50,394 bases of DNA, taken from positions 1 to 50,394 of the forward strand of contig DULZ01000053.1 in assembly GCA_012840125.1 (NCBI GenBank), in the 5' to 3' direction. This stretch comes from Clostridia bacterium. GTDB taxonomy: Bacteria; Bacillota; DULZ01. The translations under genes and the position numbers were made by a program. Of this stretch, positions 1-8,442 are shown one piece after another. Numbering within the stretch: the first letter of the stretch is position 1; every line of letters starts with the position of its first letter. The notes beneath the pieces are model-generated. The model searched no databases, was not told the origin of the DNA, and saw nothing but the letters and a program-made list of their open reading frames with translations.

Positions 1-1190
1 GGCGCCCCGTCCCGGCAGCGGTACCCGGGCCGGGCCTGCCTGCCCCCTCTTCTCTCCTGCCGCGCCAGTTTCCCTTTGACGGCAGCTGCCAAATCCATGA
101 CCGCACCGGTGGGACAGAAGAAACGGCACCAGAGCCGGTTGAAAAACAGAGACAGGAAGAGCACCAGCCCCATCAGCAGCCACTGTCCCCCCTGGGCACG
201 GCCGCTGAAGAAAGCGGTAAAGGGTTCATAGCCGGCGACGCTGGGATTCACGCAAAGAAAGGCCACCACCAATGCCAGCCAGGTCAGGATCAAGCGAAGG
301 CGCCTGGCGTTGGCCAGGTAGCGGCGGGGCACCTGGTACCGCCAGAGACACAAAGCTTTGTGAATGCCTTCCTGCACCGCCCCAAAGGGGCAAAGCCAGG
401 CGCAATAAAAATTCCTGCCGCTTACCAGGATCAACAGCAAGGTGCCCACCACCAGCAAATACCAAAAGGGCCATTCGGCAAAGGAAGGCACATTCCCGCT
501 CATGAGGGAAGCAATATTGCCTAAATTGATGGAGGCCCCCAGCTTAAACCCCAGGTAAAACACGGAAAAAGCCATGACCGGGCCCCTAAGCTTGGTTAAA
601 TTAAATCTCACGCCGCCCAAAACCACAGCGAATAAAGCCAGCAGCAGGAACTCCTGGGCGCCCCACTCCACCGGTTCCCGCTCCACCGGGTCCAACCCGA
701 ACTCTGCCATACCTACTTGTCGCACTGCTTTCCGCACGGCGGCGGCGATTCCTTTGGCCGAAACGGTGGCCCCGCTCACCCCATCCAAATCCCGGCCCGG
801 CAGCAAGGGATCGGCAAAGGATTTCCCCCGGAAGCCGGCCAGGAAATCCTGTTCCATGACCATCTCCAGGTACAGGGGCGTTTCCCGGTGCCGGATAATC
901 TCCGTCCCGATCACGGTTCCCGCCGCATCAATCCCCACCAGTACCGCCAGCGGACCGCCGTAACCGGAAGCTTCCGCCAGCACCGCGTAGCCCACCAGCT
1001 CTTGCCGCCCGTCATAGACGCGATAAGCGGGATATTTGCCGCCGGCGGTTTGGTAGGAGGTAGCAGCCGGAAACATGCCTTGCAGCATATCCAGCGTGTT
1101 TTGCCGGCTGCCCATCCCCTGGTAGACCATTGTTGCCAGCAAAAGGCCAATAGCGGCCCAGGTGAACAACCTGGTTCTCCTGCTTTCCAT
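1..1190 (-). CDS. FMN-binding / NapH-NosR-like membrane ferredoxin, 3'-truncated by window
   Basis: The frame stays open from an ATG at 1190 to the window edge (396 codons), so the C-terminus is missing. A GGAGA ribosome site lies just upstream, and the gene starts 27 bp after the polyferredoxin gene. Residues 6-26 form a membrane anchor. An extracytoplasmic FMN-binding domain follows, with the motif VSGATVSAKGI near residue 140, where this family attaches FMN covalently to a threonine. Several membrane helices come next, with two NapH/NosR-type cysteine pairs (CAWLCPFGAVQEG and CRFFCPTGAVMDL). Known relatives pass electrons between the membrane quinone pool and exported or cytoplasmic redox partners. 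As last gene of the molybdenum reductase operon it probably supplies or regulates electron flow to that enzyme. Family assignment is firm; exact role is inferred. Confidence 0.85.
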   Translation of the reverse strand, partial: MESRRTRLFTWAAIGLLLATMVYQGMGSRQNTLDMLQGMFPAATSYQTAGGKYPAYRVYDGRQELVGYAVLAEASGYGGPLAVLVGIDAAGTVIGTEIIRHRETPLYLEMVMEQDFLAGFRGKSFADPLLPGRDLDGVSGATVSAKGIAAAVRKAVRQVGMAEFGLDPVEREPVEWGAQEFLLLALFAVVLGGVRFNLTKLRGPVMAFSVFYLGFKLGASINLGNIASLMSGNVPSFAEWPFWYLLVVGTLLLILVSGRNFYCAWLCPFGAVQEGIHKALCLWRYQVPRRYLANARRLRLILTWLALVVAFLCVNPSVAGYEPFTAFFSGRAQGGQWLLMGLVLFLSLFFNRLWCRFFCPTGAVMDLAAAVKGKLARQERRGGRQARPGYRCRDGA

Positions 1191-1217
1191 GGACGAGAAT
1201 CTCCTGGATAAATGCCC

Positions 1218-2402
1218 TTAGTAATCTTGGTAGGACCGGTAGACTTTAGCCACATCGTGCCCTAATAGATGCTTCCAAACATCCGACAGCAGTTCCGCCT
1301 CCGTCGGTTCATGACGGCACCAATAACATAAATCTTCCTGGCCGGGTAACATGTACTGGCCGCAGCGCCGGCACTGCACCACAGCTTTTTCGAGAATAAC
1401 CTGCGCGGCAAAGGGTGAAGCATTGGGCCGGCGGTCCCTGGTAATGGCCTTGGTAGGACAGAAGAGGGAGCAGATGCGGCAGTCTAAACAATGACCGGGA
1501 GTAAAAACGTGCCTGGCTTTGCCTGCCTCGTACCTGATTTGCAGGGCCTGGGTAGGGCAATTAGCGCTGCATAATCCACAATTCATACAGTTGTCATCCT
1601 TCACGATGGAAGGCCAGTAGGCCGGAGTCCCGCCTTCCCGGAACCGGGAGTTATAGCTCTGTTCTAACCTTTGCTGCCAGCTGGGCAAGCAGTTCCCCAT
1701 CCCGGCCTTGGGGGCACGCCGGTGCTGGCAGGGAACACTTTTTTCCCACACCTGCTGGGCCACTTCTTTACCCTGCTTAAACAAGAACAAGAATAAATCT
1801 CTCCGGGAAGTTACTTGCAAACCGGCGGCGGCTGCCTTCAGTTTTTTTCTTTTTTGGACGGTTTCCGCCTGGTAAATATAAGAGAATTCACAAGTATGAC
1901 CGCAAGCGGCAATCCACTCCATGGCCGTCTCGACGGCCAGCTTCATGCGCGGCAGGGATTTTCTCATGGGGCACTGGTGGCACTTCTCCAGCCGCAGCTC
2001 CACCGCTGTCAGCAAACCGATCTCATACCAGCCCCCTTTGGAAATGCTGCTCAAGCAGGTGGGAACCTGCACCGCACCTGTCGCCCGGTCCCCTTCCCTG
2101 CGGAAGGGAGTATCGTTGTACCCGCAGAAGAACTGGGTTACCCTCGCCGACTGCTTTTTGATCTCTTCGATAATGGTCTCTTCATGCCACTGGTCACTGC
2201 GAAAAACTTCCGTAGGGCAATCGGCAAAGCACAGACCGCAACCAAGACATCGTTCCTGATCCATGCCTATCCGGTGCTCTTCTACTTTGAGGGCATCGCC
2301 CGGGCAGTGGGAAACGCAGTGATTACAGCCCACGTCATGATGCAGGTAGTTCAAACACCGGGTCTCGTCCAGCTTGATAAACAGGCCGCCGGTAAACAGC
2401 AC
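1218..2402 (-). CDS. Multi-cluster 4Fe-4S polyferredoxin with C-terminal zinc-ribbon-like motif
   Basis: This 394-residue protein starts at a GTG preceded by AGGGAGGTGA. Cysteine groups near the N-terminus (CNHCVSHCPGDAL and CLGCGLCFADCPTEVF) and near residues 275-320 (CMNCGLCSANCPTQAL and CLDCRICSLFCPTKAI) give four ferredoxin-like clusters. The C-terminal CRRCGQ...CYWC pair looks like a zinc ribbon or rubredoxin-like knuckle. The middle, about residues 85-270, has scattered cysteines and no recognisable domain. It lies 31 bp after torD and 27 bp before the FMN-binding membrane protein, so it is probably a cytoplasmic electron-transfer or maturation partner of the reductase. A role in assembling the molybdenum enzyme is an alternative. 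The exact partner cannot be told from sequence. Confidence 0.75.
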   Translation of the reverse strand: MLFTGGLFIKLDETRCLNYLHHDVGCNHCVSHCPGDALKVEEHRIGMDQERCLGCGLCFADCPTEVFRSDQWHEETIIEEIKKQSARVTQFFCGYNDTPFRREGDRATGAVQVPTCLSSISKGGWYEIGLLTAVELRLEKCHQCPMRKSLPRMKLAVETAMEWIAACGHTCEFSYIYQAETVQKRKKLKAAAAGLQVTSRRDLFLFLFKQGKEVAQQVWEKSVPCQHRRAPKAGMGNCLPSWQQRLEQSYNSRFREGGTPAYWPSIVKDDNCMNCGLCSANCPTQALQIRYEAGKARHVFTPGHCLDCRICSLFCPTKAITRDRRPNASPFAAQVILEKAVVQCRRCGQYMLPGQEDLCYWCRHEPTEAELLSDVWKHLLGHDVAKVYRSYQDY

Positions 2403-2433
2403 GGGGTGTCACCTCCCTTAAAAGTTAGGACAC

Positions 2434-3123
2434 TCACAGCATTTGGCTTAAACCGCTTTTCGCTACTTTGCCTACTCCTTGATAAAACGGTACTTGAGCG
2501 TGAGTTTCCAGCAAGTCAAAAAAGGCGGGGCACCAATTGCCTAAATGCCGGTCTACAAAGGCCTTGATATGCTCTTCCAGCTGGGCCGCCTGCTCTTCAT
2601 TTCCCTCTTGTAATGCTTGTCCTTTGTTCCTGTACAGGTACATCATGAACTCCAGTTCAGCCACTAAATGATCCGCCGGCTCCCGGGACTTGTTGATTAA
2701 TCCCGCCTCCCGGTAACACCGCTCCACGTCCGCCGTGACCGGGTTGAGGAAAACATCCTTTAACTCGACCCCGCCCTTTTGCTTGCTGAGAAAAACGGAT
2801 TCGTAAATATCAATCACCGGCTGTTCCGGGTGGTTAAACAGTCTCGTGTACTCCCGGCGCAGGGCGGTTAACAAGATATTAGCATCACCCGCTTTTTCTC
2901 TTAATGGCTCGAAAGCAGCTTTTACTGCCTGCAGGTCTTGTTCCCGGCAAGCAAGTTCTGCCAGGATATTTAACCCGTCCGCCAGGTAGCTGCCGTCCAG
3001 GATAGCCCTGACCAGTTCCCCACTGGGCCACTGCAAAGAAACGGAGAGCAGTTGATAGAAATCCGAGGCGGCAAAAGCTGCCAGCGCCGCTTGGTCTAAC
3101 CCTTTTGGTTGTTTTTCCGCCAA
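2434..3123 (-). CDS. TorD/DmsD-family molybdoenzyme chaperone
   Basis: This 229-residue all-helical protein starts at a TTG eight bases after GGGAGG. It has the family pattern of an EYTRLF segment near residue 90, a Pro/Glu-rich turn, then E-rich helices and HLGNWCPAFFDLL near residues 193-205. TorD-family proteins bind the Tat signal and apo form of exported molybdoenzymes until cofactor is inserted. The Tat signal on the catalytic subunit of this operon makes that role natural. Unlike the tightly packed upstream genes, it is separated from the NrfD gene by 98 bp holding a strong hairpin, which may lower its expression relative to the structural subunits. Confidence 0.85.
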   Translation of the reverse strand: MAEKQPKGLDQAALAAFAASDFYQLLSVSLQWPSGELVRAILDGSYLADGLNILAELACREQDLQAVKAAFEPLREKAGDANILLTALRREYTRLFNHPEQPVIDIYESVFLSKQKGGVELKDVFLNPVTADVERCYREAGLINKSREPADHLVAELEFMMYLYRNKGQALQEGNEEQAAQLEEHIKAFVDRHLGNWCPAFFDLLETHAQVPFYQGVGKVAKSGLSQML

Positions 3124-3168
3124 TCCGTTAACCTCCCATACCGTAATGTACTCTTCTGCCAGAAAGGG

Positions 3169-3210
3169 CCTAACAACAGGTGAAATACTTTCCTTTCACC
3201 TGTTGTTAGG
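3169..3210 (-). repeat. Perfect 17-bp inverted repeat between NrfD and TorD genes
   Basis: CCTAACAACAGGTGAAA at 3169-3185 is the exact reverse complement of 3194-3210, around an 8-nt loop. In the minus-strand transcript it follows the NrfD stop and precedes the torD ribosome site. No U-tract follows it on that strand, so it is more likely an RNA-stabilising or processing structure, or a leaky terminator, than a full stop. Confidence 0.8.
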
Positions 3211-3221
3211 AAACCCTGTTG

Positions 3222-4388
3222 CTATCCCACCAAATTCAACTTCCGCAATCCCAAGGCGAAGAGCAGGCATCCCAGGGAGACAATCCCGAGGGATAAGCCG
3301 ATTTCTACCAGGGACGGGATGTAGGGACCGGTGATTTGGTCCATCAAGGCTAAACCGGGATAGGAAAGCACCGGGTTAAACAGCTCCGCCTGCAGGAGAT
3401 TGGCCTTCACCAGGCAGATGCCCACAAAGGCCACCAGGGCACCGGTGACAAGCCCGGTCCTGTTCTCCTTGGCCCCTTGACTGCCCAGGATGGCCATGGC
3501 CCCAATCAGAACAATGATCTCCAGCCAGAAGGCCGGGGCTCCTTTCCCGGCAACCAGCCATTTCATGGCCTCATACTCAGGCCCGGCCCCGGGGTACAGG
3601 CCGGTGAAAACCTCGCCTGCCACGATGATCAATTCAACCAGCAGCAGGGCCGCCGCCAGCTTGCCCATCCGCCCCAGCAAGGCTGCCGGCATGTTCAAGA
3701 AACCCCTCTTTTGCAGGATGGCGGCTAGAATCACCAGCACCGCCAGGGCGGCGATCAAAGCTGCCACCAGAAATGAGACGGGTTGTACCGGGTTATGCCA
3801 CAACGGCCTGGCCGGCTGGAAGCCAAAGACAAAGGAAGTAGCCGTAACCAGGATACCTGCCACGAAAGCCAGCACCGCGATCGCTTTGATCTCCTGCTCT
3901 GGCTTTTTACCTTCCCTGACCAGGATTAACTGCCTGGTAAAGATGACTGACACCACCATGTAGAACAGCAGGATGACGGAATCCCAAAACATGGGCGAGG
4001 CAAAATTGCCGCTGGTGATGAAAAACCAGATCCTTTCCGGATTGCCGATATCCACAATGATGAACAAGGATGCGGCCACAATGCTGGCTACAGCCGCAAG
4101 ATAGGCGGCAATCCTGGTAAAAGGCTTGAATTCCCCTAGGTTGAACAAGTACGGCAGGGATCCGAAAAACAAGCTGCCCGCCGCCACCCCGGTGAAAACC
4201 ATGAAACCGACGATGTACAGGCCCCACATGTTTTTATCATTCAAGTTGGTCAACTGCAGCCCCCGGCTCAACTGCAAGCCCCAGCACACTAATCCTAACA
4301 GGGCTACCAAAGCGAAGAGCACCAGCCAGGCATTTGCCGGCTTGGGCTGCCCCGGAGCAGTTTGAGTGATCCTTTCAGCTTCCATCAT
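3222..4388 (-). CDS. NrfD/PsrC-type membrane anchor subunit
   Basis: This protein of about 388 residues has at least eight hydrophobic helices and the NrfD-family character (WGLYIVGFMVFTGVAAGS near the first helices, later GNPERIWFF). PsrC/NrfD subunits carry the quinone site and link quinol oxidation to an iron-sulfur subunit. The upstream GGAGGT touches the first in-frame ATG (4394), so the ATG at 4388, with normal spacing, is preferred. It lies 12 bp after the ferredoxin subunit gene, the classical order catalytic-FeS-anchor. No heme ligand pattern stands out. Confidence 0.88.
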   Translation of the reverse strand: MMEAERITQTAPGQPKPANAWLVLFALVALLGLVCWGLQLSRGLQLTNLNDKNMWGLYIVGFMVFTGVAAGSLFFGSLPYLFNLGEFKPFTRIAAYLAAVASIVAASLFIIVDIGNPERIWFFITSGNFASPMFWDSVILLFYMVVSVIFTRQLILVREGKKPEQEIKAIAVLAFVAGILVTATSFVFGFQPARPLWHNPVQPVSFLVAALIAALAVLVILAAILQKRGFLNMPAALLGRMGKLAAALLLVELIIVAGEVFTGLYPGAGPEYEAMKWLVAGKGAPAFWLEIIVLIGAMAILGSQGAKENRTGLVTGALVAFVGICLVKANLLQAELFNPVLSYPGLALMDQITGPYIPSLVEIGLSLGIVSLGCLLFALGLRKLNLVG

Positions 4389-4400
4389 CGCCATACCTCC

Positions 4401-5021
4401 TTAGACCAAGTAAAAGATGGCAGGCTTAGTGCCTTTATCCTGCAACAACTTGAAATGGTTGCGACCTTGAAGTGCTTTATTCACATCGCTGTTAGGATCA
4501 TCCAGGTCGCCGAAAAACCGCGCGCGATTCGGGCAAACATCGATGCAGGCCGGTTTTTCTCCCCGGGCCAGGCGGTGGATGCAGAAGGTACACTTGCTCA
4601 CCGTGTTGAACTGGTGCGGCGTCACACCGGATCCTCCCATGGCCACCTCAATGGCATACTCCGGTTCTTTCCAGTTAAACTGGCGTACACCGCTGTAAGG
4701 GCAAGCCACCATGCAATAACGGCAGCCCACGCATTTATCGTAATCCTGGACCACAATGCCGTCCTCTTCCCGCTTGTAAGTGGCCCCTACCGGGCAGGCT
4801 TTGACGCAGGCCGGGTTTTCACAATGCTGGCAGTTCACCGGCAGGAACTGCATGCTGAGATTAGGAAATCTCCCCCTGGGCGTATCCATGGTTTCCCCAC
4901 CGACGGTCAGCACCCGGTTCCACCAGATTTCATTGGGCAAATTATTCTCCACTTTACAGGCGACACAACATGCTTGGCAGCCTGTACAAAGGTCTATATC
5001 TATCGCCATGGCGTACCGCAT
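4401..5021 (-). CDS. Four-cluster 4Fe-4S electron-transfer subunit (DmsB/PsrB/NrfC type)
   Basis: This 206-residue protein starts with ATG after GGGGG. Cysteine groups in order are CTGCQACCVACK, CQHCENPACVKACP, CVGCRYCMVACPYSGV and CTFCIHRLARGEKPACIDVCP, the standard four-cluster plan of DMSO/polysulfide reductase B subunits. It would wire the NrfD quinone site to the catalytic subunit. It has no Tat signal of its own, as usual for B subunits carried out as a complex with A. It lies 12 bp after the catalytic gene. Confidence 0.93.
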   Translation of the reverse strand: MRYAMAIDIDLCTGCQACCVACKVENNLPNEIWWNRVLTVGGETMDTPRGRFPNLSMQFLPVNCQHCENPACVKACPVGATYKREEDGIVVQDYDKCVGCRYCMVACPYSGVRQFNWKEPEYAIEVAMGGSGVTPHQFNTVSKCTFCIHRLARGEKPACIDVCPNRARFFGDLDDPNSDVNKALQGRNHFKLLQDKGTKPAIFYLV

Positions 5022-5033
5022 CAGTTATACCCC

Positions 5034-7493
5034 CTATCTCTTCCGGACATCCACCAGGCAATCAAAGTATGCAAAATTGACTGCCATGGGGTCCGAAGTA
5101 GTGTTAGTCAGCTCTTGGAAACACCCTTCGATAAACTGCTCCCGCTGCCAACCTTTCGGAATGACAATAACACCTTTGGGGATGGCATCGTTAACTTCCG
5201 CCTTGAGCACCGCCCGGCCCCGGTCATTGAACACTTCCACGATATCCCCGGTTTTAATCCCCCTGGCCTCGGCATCGGCACGGCTGATCTTGGCCAGGGG
5301 CTCCGGGTCCAGCTCTTTCAGCATGGGGGTGTTAAACCATTGGGTATGGGAACGGAACCGGGAGTGTTCCTGGATGAACACCAGGGGATATTTCTGGTAC
5401 AAGGGATGGTCTTTCCATGCTTCCGCCGGGGGTTTGAAATACGGCAGCCTTTCTTTTTCCACCACTCCGGTGAGATCCTGCCCGTAGTTGACTCTCGGCT
5501 GGGGATTTTCACAGTAAAGCTGTGCTCTACCCGTCGGCGTCAAGAAATACAGCTCCCCGCGGATATAGGGTTTTTCCGCACTGCCCTCCCCGCGGATGAC
5601 TTTTTCTTTTTTCAGGCGGTCGTAGGTAATATTCATCTGCCGCAGCACATCGGCATCCAGCAGCATCTCGATCCAGTCTTCATCGGTGTAATGCTCGGGG
5701 AAAAACTCCGCCAAGCCCATCTCCCGCCCGATCATGGCCATAATCTCCGCGTCGGGCTTGCTTTCGTAAAGGGGCTCGATGGCTTTCTCCTGGATGAGAA
5801 TATAGGGATTGTTGTAGGACACCCTTAGGTCGTTTACTTCAAACCAGAAAGCCGCCGGCAGGACGATATCGGCGTACCGGGCCGTATCGGTAAACTCCGT
5901 ATCGATGACCACGAAAAACTCAATATTGGGCAGGATGTCCGTAAACCAGACGTTCTGCTGGGCCCAGTTGCTCATGGAGTTGGAGCACATGGTCAAGATG
6001 GCTTTGACCGGGAAAGGCTGGCCCATAAACTCTTGCTCCTTCACCACTTGGTGGAAGTAGAGCTGGGGCAGATCGCCAAAAGCCATCTGGCCGTTGGTCA
6101 CGTAGACATTGGCGTAGTTAATGGGGATATACTGCACGTACAAGCCGGTAAAACCCGCTCCGGGCTTGGCGATCTGGCCGGTAACGCAAGCCATGATAAA
6201 GGCGGCGAAGGACCAGAGGTGCCCGTTTTGGTAATGGTCGATGCCGTAGTTGGTGTAAATGGTGGTGGGCCCGTCCACGTAGGTCCTGGCCAGGTACTCT
6301 ATTTTTTCCACCGGTATTTTGGTTAGTTCACTGGCTTTTTCCAAGGTGTACTGGGCCACGTGTTTCTTGAGGAGAGTAAAGACCGTGTCCACTTCCACGC
6401 CGTTCACCCGGAAAGTCCCCTCAATGGCTACATCCGCAGGCCCCTGCTTCAGGAGCACCGGCTGCCCGGCCGCGCTGTCCCAAACATAATAATCGTCTTC
6501 TTCCGCCGGGATCCCCGGTTCAAAATCGCTCCGGCGCAGGACCTTGCCGTTGTCCCGCCGCACCAGGAAAGGAGCAGTCGTTCTCATCTTCACAAATTCC
6601 AGATCAATTAACCCGTTGCTGACGATATAATTGAGCATAGCCAGTACCAGCATCAAATCCGTGCCGGGCACGATGGGAATGAATTCATCGGACTTGTTGG
6701 CCGTGGCGGAATAAATGGGGTCGATGGTGATCACTTTCGCACCTTTTTTCTGGGCTTTTCTCAAGATCCGCCAGTTTTGCGGCTGGGAATTAACCGGGTT
6801 GGAACCCCAAACAATGATATTCTTGGCATCCAGCATGGTCCGGGGCTCATTACCCCACAGCCAAACGCCGCCGCCGATGACCCGGTCGGAACCGTAACCG
6901 GTGGCCTGGTCATAACACACATTCAACTTGGTGCAGCCGATGGAATTGGCCAACCTGTTTACCACACCTTGGATCCCATGAACTAGGCCGTAATTACCGG
7001 AACCCGTATCCAGCACCAGGGACCTGGGCCCGTACTTGGCCTGTATCTCCTTAAACTTTCTTGCGATTTCCGTGATGGCTTCATCCCAGGAGATTCTCTC
7101 CCATTTGTTTTCTCCCCGCTCCCCCACCCGGCGCATGGGATACTTGATCCGGGTAGGGCTGTATGTTCTTTGGACCAGTGATAATCCTTTCAGGCAATCT
7201 CCGGTATAAATTTCATCCAGGTAAGGCGCCGGCGTTGTCTTGACCAGCTTGCCGTCCCTCACATGGGCATACAGCCGGCAGCACTGGAAGCAGTTGGAGC
7301 GGCATACGCTGGAGAAAAGCTGTTCTTCGCTTTCCTTGACCGGATTGTCATTAAGGGCCAGCATTTTCATGCTGCTTTCCCAGGGCTCCGCGGAGGCGAT
7401 CACCCCGGCGGCAATGGTAGCCGTGGCTGAGGCTTTCACAAAGGTCCTGCGGGACATTTTGAAACGATCTTTGTTCTCCTCGTTGTTGGCCAT
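5034..7493 (-). CDS. Tat-exported molybdopterin oxidoreductase, catalytic subunit (DMSO reductase family)
   Basis: This 819-residue protein starts at the ATG at 7493, placed eight bases after GGAGGAGG; a start at 7529 would add 12 residues without a ribosome site. The twin-arginine signal SRRTFVKASAT lies at residues 14-24. A 4Fe-4S site follows at C64, C68, C72 and C100 (C-x3-C-x3-C-x27-C). Molybdopterin-binding and C-terminal dinucleotide-binding domains follow. The metal-ligand segment NVCYDQATGYGSD does not match the usual Ser-ligand motif of DMSO reductase, and I cannot choose between its Cys and Asp as ligand. Substrate is therefore open: polysulfide, thiosulfate, DMSO-like or another oxyanion. 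It heads a six-gene operon. Confidence 0.88.
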   Translation of the reverse strand: MANNEENKDRFKMSRRTFVKASATATIAAGVIASAEPWESSMKMLALNDNPVKESEEQLFSSVCRSNCFQCCRLYAHVRDGKLVKTTPAPYLDEIYTGDCLKGLSLVQRTYSPTRIKYPMRRVGERGENKWERISWDEAITEIARKFKEIQAKYGPRSLVLDTGSGNYGLVHGIQGVVNRLANSIGCTKLNVCYDQATGYGSDRVIGGGVWLWGNEPRTMLDAKNIIVWGSNPVNSQPQNWRILRKAQKKGAKVITIDPIYSATANKSDEFIPIVPGTDLMLVLAMLNYIVSNGLIDLEFVKMRTTAPFLVRRDNGKVLRRSDFEPGIPAEEDDYYVWDSAAGQPVLLKQGPADVAIEGTFRVNGVEVDTVFTLLKKHVAQYTLEKASELTKIPVEKIEYLARTYVDGPTTIYTNYGIDHYQNGHLWSFAAFIMACVTGQIAKPGAGFTGLYVQYIPINYANVYVTNGQMAFGDLPQLYFHQVVKEQEFMGQPFPVKAILTMCSNSMSNWAQQNVWFTDILPNIEFFVVIDTEFTDTARYADIVLPAAFWFEVNDLRVSYNNPYILIQEKAIEPLYESKPDAEIMAMIGREMGLAEFFPEHYTDEDWIEMLLDADVLRQMNITYDRLKKEKVIRGEGSAEKPYIRGELYFLTPTGRAQLYCENPQPRVNYGQDLTGVVEKERLPYFKPPAEAWKDHPLYQKYPLVFIQEHSRFRSHTQWFNTPMLKELDPEPLAKISRADAEARGIKTGDIVEVFNDRGRAVLKAEVNDAIPKGVIVIPKGWQREQFIEGCFQELTNTTSDPMAVNFAYFDCLVDVRKR

Positions 7494-7642
7494 TTCCCGT
7501 ACCTCCTCCTTCAAGCAAGACTTTTTCACCGGCCGGTCTAGACGAGTCAGAATGCACTTGAGCTCACTATGATCATATTAGTTGGCCCCGTCCCTTTGCC
7601 ATAACATTCGATATTACTTTGAGCATCAAAAGATATGCCTGC

Positions 7643-7660
7643 TTGTATCATTTGATACAA
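7643..7660. promoter_or_regulatory. CRP/FNR-type operator palindrome
   Basis: TTGTATCATTTGATACAA is a perfect palindrome of two 8-bp arms around two bases, centred at 7651.5. Measured to the start site predicted from the TATAAT box at 7681-7686 (about 7693), the centre falls at -41.5, the class II activator position. It probably binds the regulator encoded immediately downstream. Confidence 0.6.
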
Positions 7661-7680
7661 ATTAGCGCAAAGCTACGTTA

Positions 7681-7686
7681 TATAAT
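7681..7686 (+). promoter_or_regulatory. -10 box (TATAAT) of the regulator gene
   Basis: This is an exact TATAAT with no matching -35 hexamer at 17 bp, as expected for an activator-dependent promoter. Predicted start is about 7693, which leaves a leader of about 143 nt before the GTG of the regulator. Confidence 0.5.
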
Positions 7687-7835
7687 AAACACACATGTAC
7701 TTTTCGGCACAATTTCGGGTCCGGGGCATGCCCAGCAGTTTTTTCCTCCGCCAGCCCATAGCCAATCCAACCGCGTAGTGATAACATGGAATCAGCTAAA
7801 GCCCCGTGGGATGACCGGGCACAGAGGTGAGTTTA

Positions 7836-8417
7836 GTGAAAAACTGCCACAACCAGAACCCCTTTTGCCGTTCACTGGATGCCGGCACCAGGGAACAGCT
7901 CTGCGAGCATGCCACCATTGTCAGCCAGGAACCAAAGCAAGTGCAGTTGAACCATGGTGCCCAGCAATTGGAGATCGTGGCGAAAGGCGTCCTAGTTACC
8001 TTCACCATCCTGGAAGACGGGTCCCAGAAATCCATTGAACTGGTACGGGAAGGGGATATTTTGGGCACTCATTTGCTGTCCAAAAACATTGATTATCCAG
8101 ACTATTACACCATGGCCCTCACCACGGTGCAAAAGTGTATTTTCCCGCTGAAAGTCATTAGACAATTGTTTGACGACAATAAGCAGTTTGCCCAGGTGCT
8201 GCTGCAGAACATTTCCAAGCGCCATGCCAAGAACAGCATTTTTTGGATGACCATGTATGCCAAGAGCAGTGAGGAAAAAGTGAGATATATTTATGAACTG
8301 CTGCAGCATGAGCAGGTGGACATGACCCGCATCACCCAGGAGGACCTGGCCCTCCTGGCCGGGGTGAGCCGCATCTCTGTAGCCCGGGCCATGAAAATCA
8401 TTGGCAAACAGGCATAA
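7836..8417 (+). CDS. CRP/FNR-family transcriptional regulator with shortened DNA-binding domain
   Basis: The GTG at 7836 is preferred over one at 7827 because GAGGTGA precedes it at the right distance (193 residues). Residues about 10-115 form a cyclic-nucleotide-binding-like barrel, followed by a dimer helix and a helix-turn-helix (TQEDLALLAGVSRISVARA). The protein ends within ten residues of the recognition helix, so the usual beta-wing is absent. Cysteines at 4, 11 and 23, plus C101 in TVQKCIFPL, recall the cluster-binding cysteines of FNR; C101 aligns by eye with the FNR central cysteine. An oxygen- or redox-sensing iron-sulfur cluster is plausible but unproven. Its divergent position suggests it controls the reductase operon and itself. 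Confidence 0.85.
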   Translation: MKNCHNQNPFCRSLDAGTREQLCEHATIVSQEPKQVQLNHGAQQLEIVAKGVLVTFTILEDGSQKSIELVREGDILGTHLLSKNIDYPDYYTMALTTVQKCIFPLKVIRQLFDDNKQFAQVLLQNISKRHAKNSIFWMTMYAKSSEEKVRYIYELLQHEQVDMTRITQEDLALLAGVSRISVARAMKIIGKQA

Positions 8418-8442
8418 GAAAAGCTGGGACTTCACCCAGCTT
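8415..8442. terminator. Bidirectional terminator between convergent genes
   Basis: AAGCTGGG (8421-8428) pairs perfectly with CCCAGCTT (8435-8442) around a 6-nt loop. On the minus strand the stem is followed by TTTTCTT. The 3' arm overlaps the stop codon of the MOSC gene. It separates the regulator from the end of the molybdenum cofactor operon. Confidence 0.75.

Larger units (their letters stand above)
7494..7835. other. Intergenic control region between reductase operon and FNR-like regulator
   Basis: This is a 342-bp divergent spacer with no credible gene. It holds the 18-bp palindrome at 7643-7660, a weaker TTTGA-GCA-TCAAA repeat at 7618-7630, a TATAAT box on the plus strand at 7681-7686, and two ribosome sites at its ends. 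I could not place a convincing -35/-10 pair for the minus-strand operon; TAATAT at 7611-7616 and TATGAT at 7572-7577 are the best -10 candidates. Confidence 0.6.

Noticed and set aside
574-963. Open frames on the plus strand inside 1-1190
   Set aside because: They oppose a minus-strand frame that translates as a coherent FMN-binding membrane protein; the GC-rich third positions explain the shadows.
1815-2567. Plus-strand open frame of 250 codons
   Set aside because: Antisense to the polyferredoxin and torD genes; no ribosome site or recognisable motif.
4362-5828. Long plus-strand open frame of 488 codons
   Set aside because: It lies antisense to the clear ferredoxin and molybdopterin genes, its composition is rich in His, Pro and Arg as antisense translations are, and it has no domain.
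5034-7493. Selenocysteine in the molybdoenzymes
   Set aside because: Both molybdopterin genes are open throughout with no in-frame TGA, and no SECIS-like element was needed to read them.
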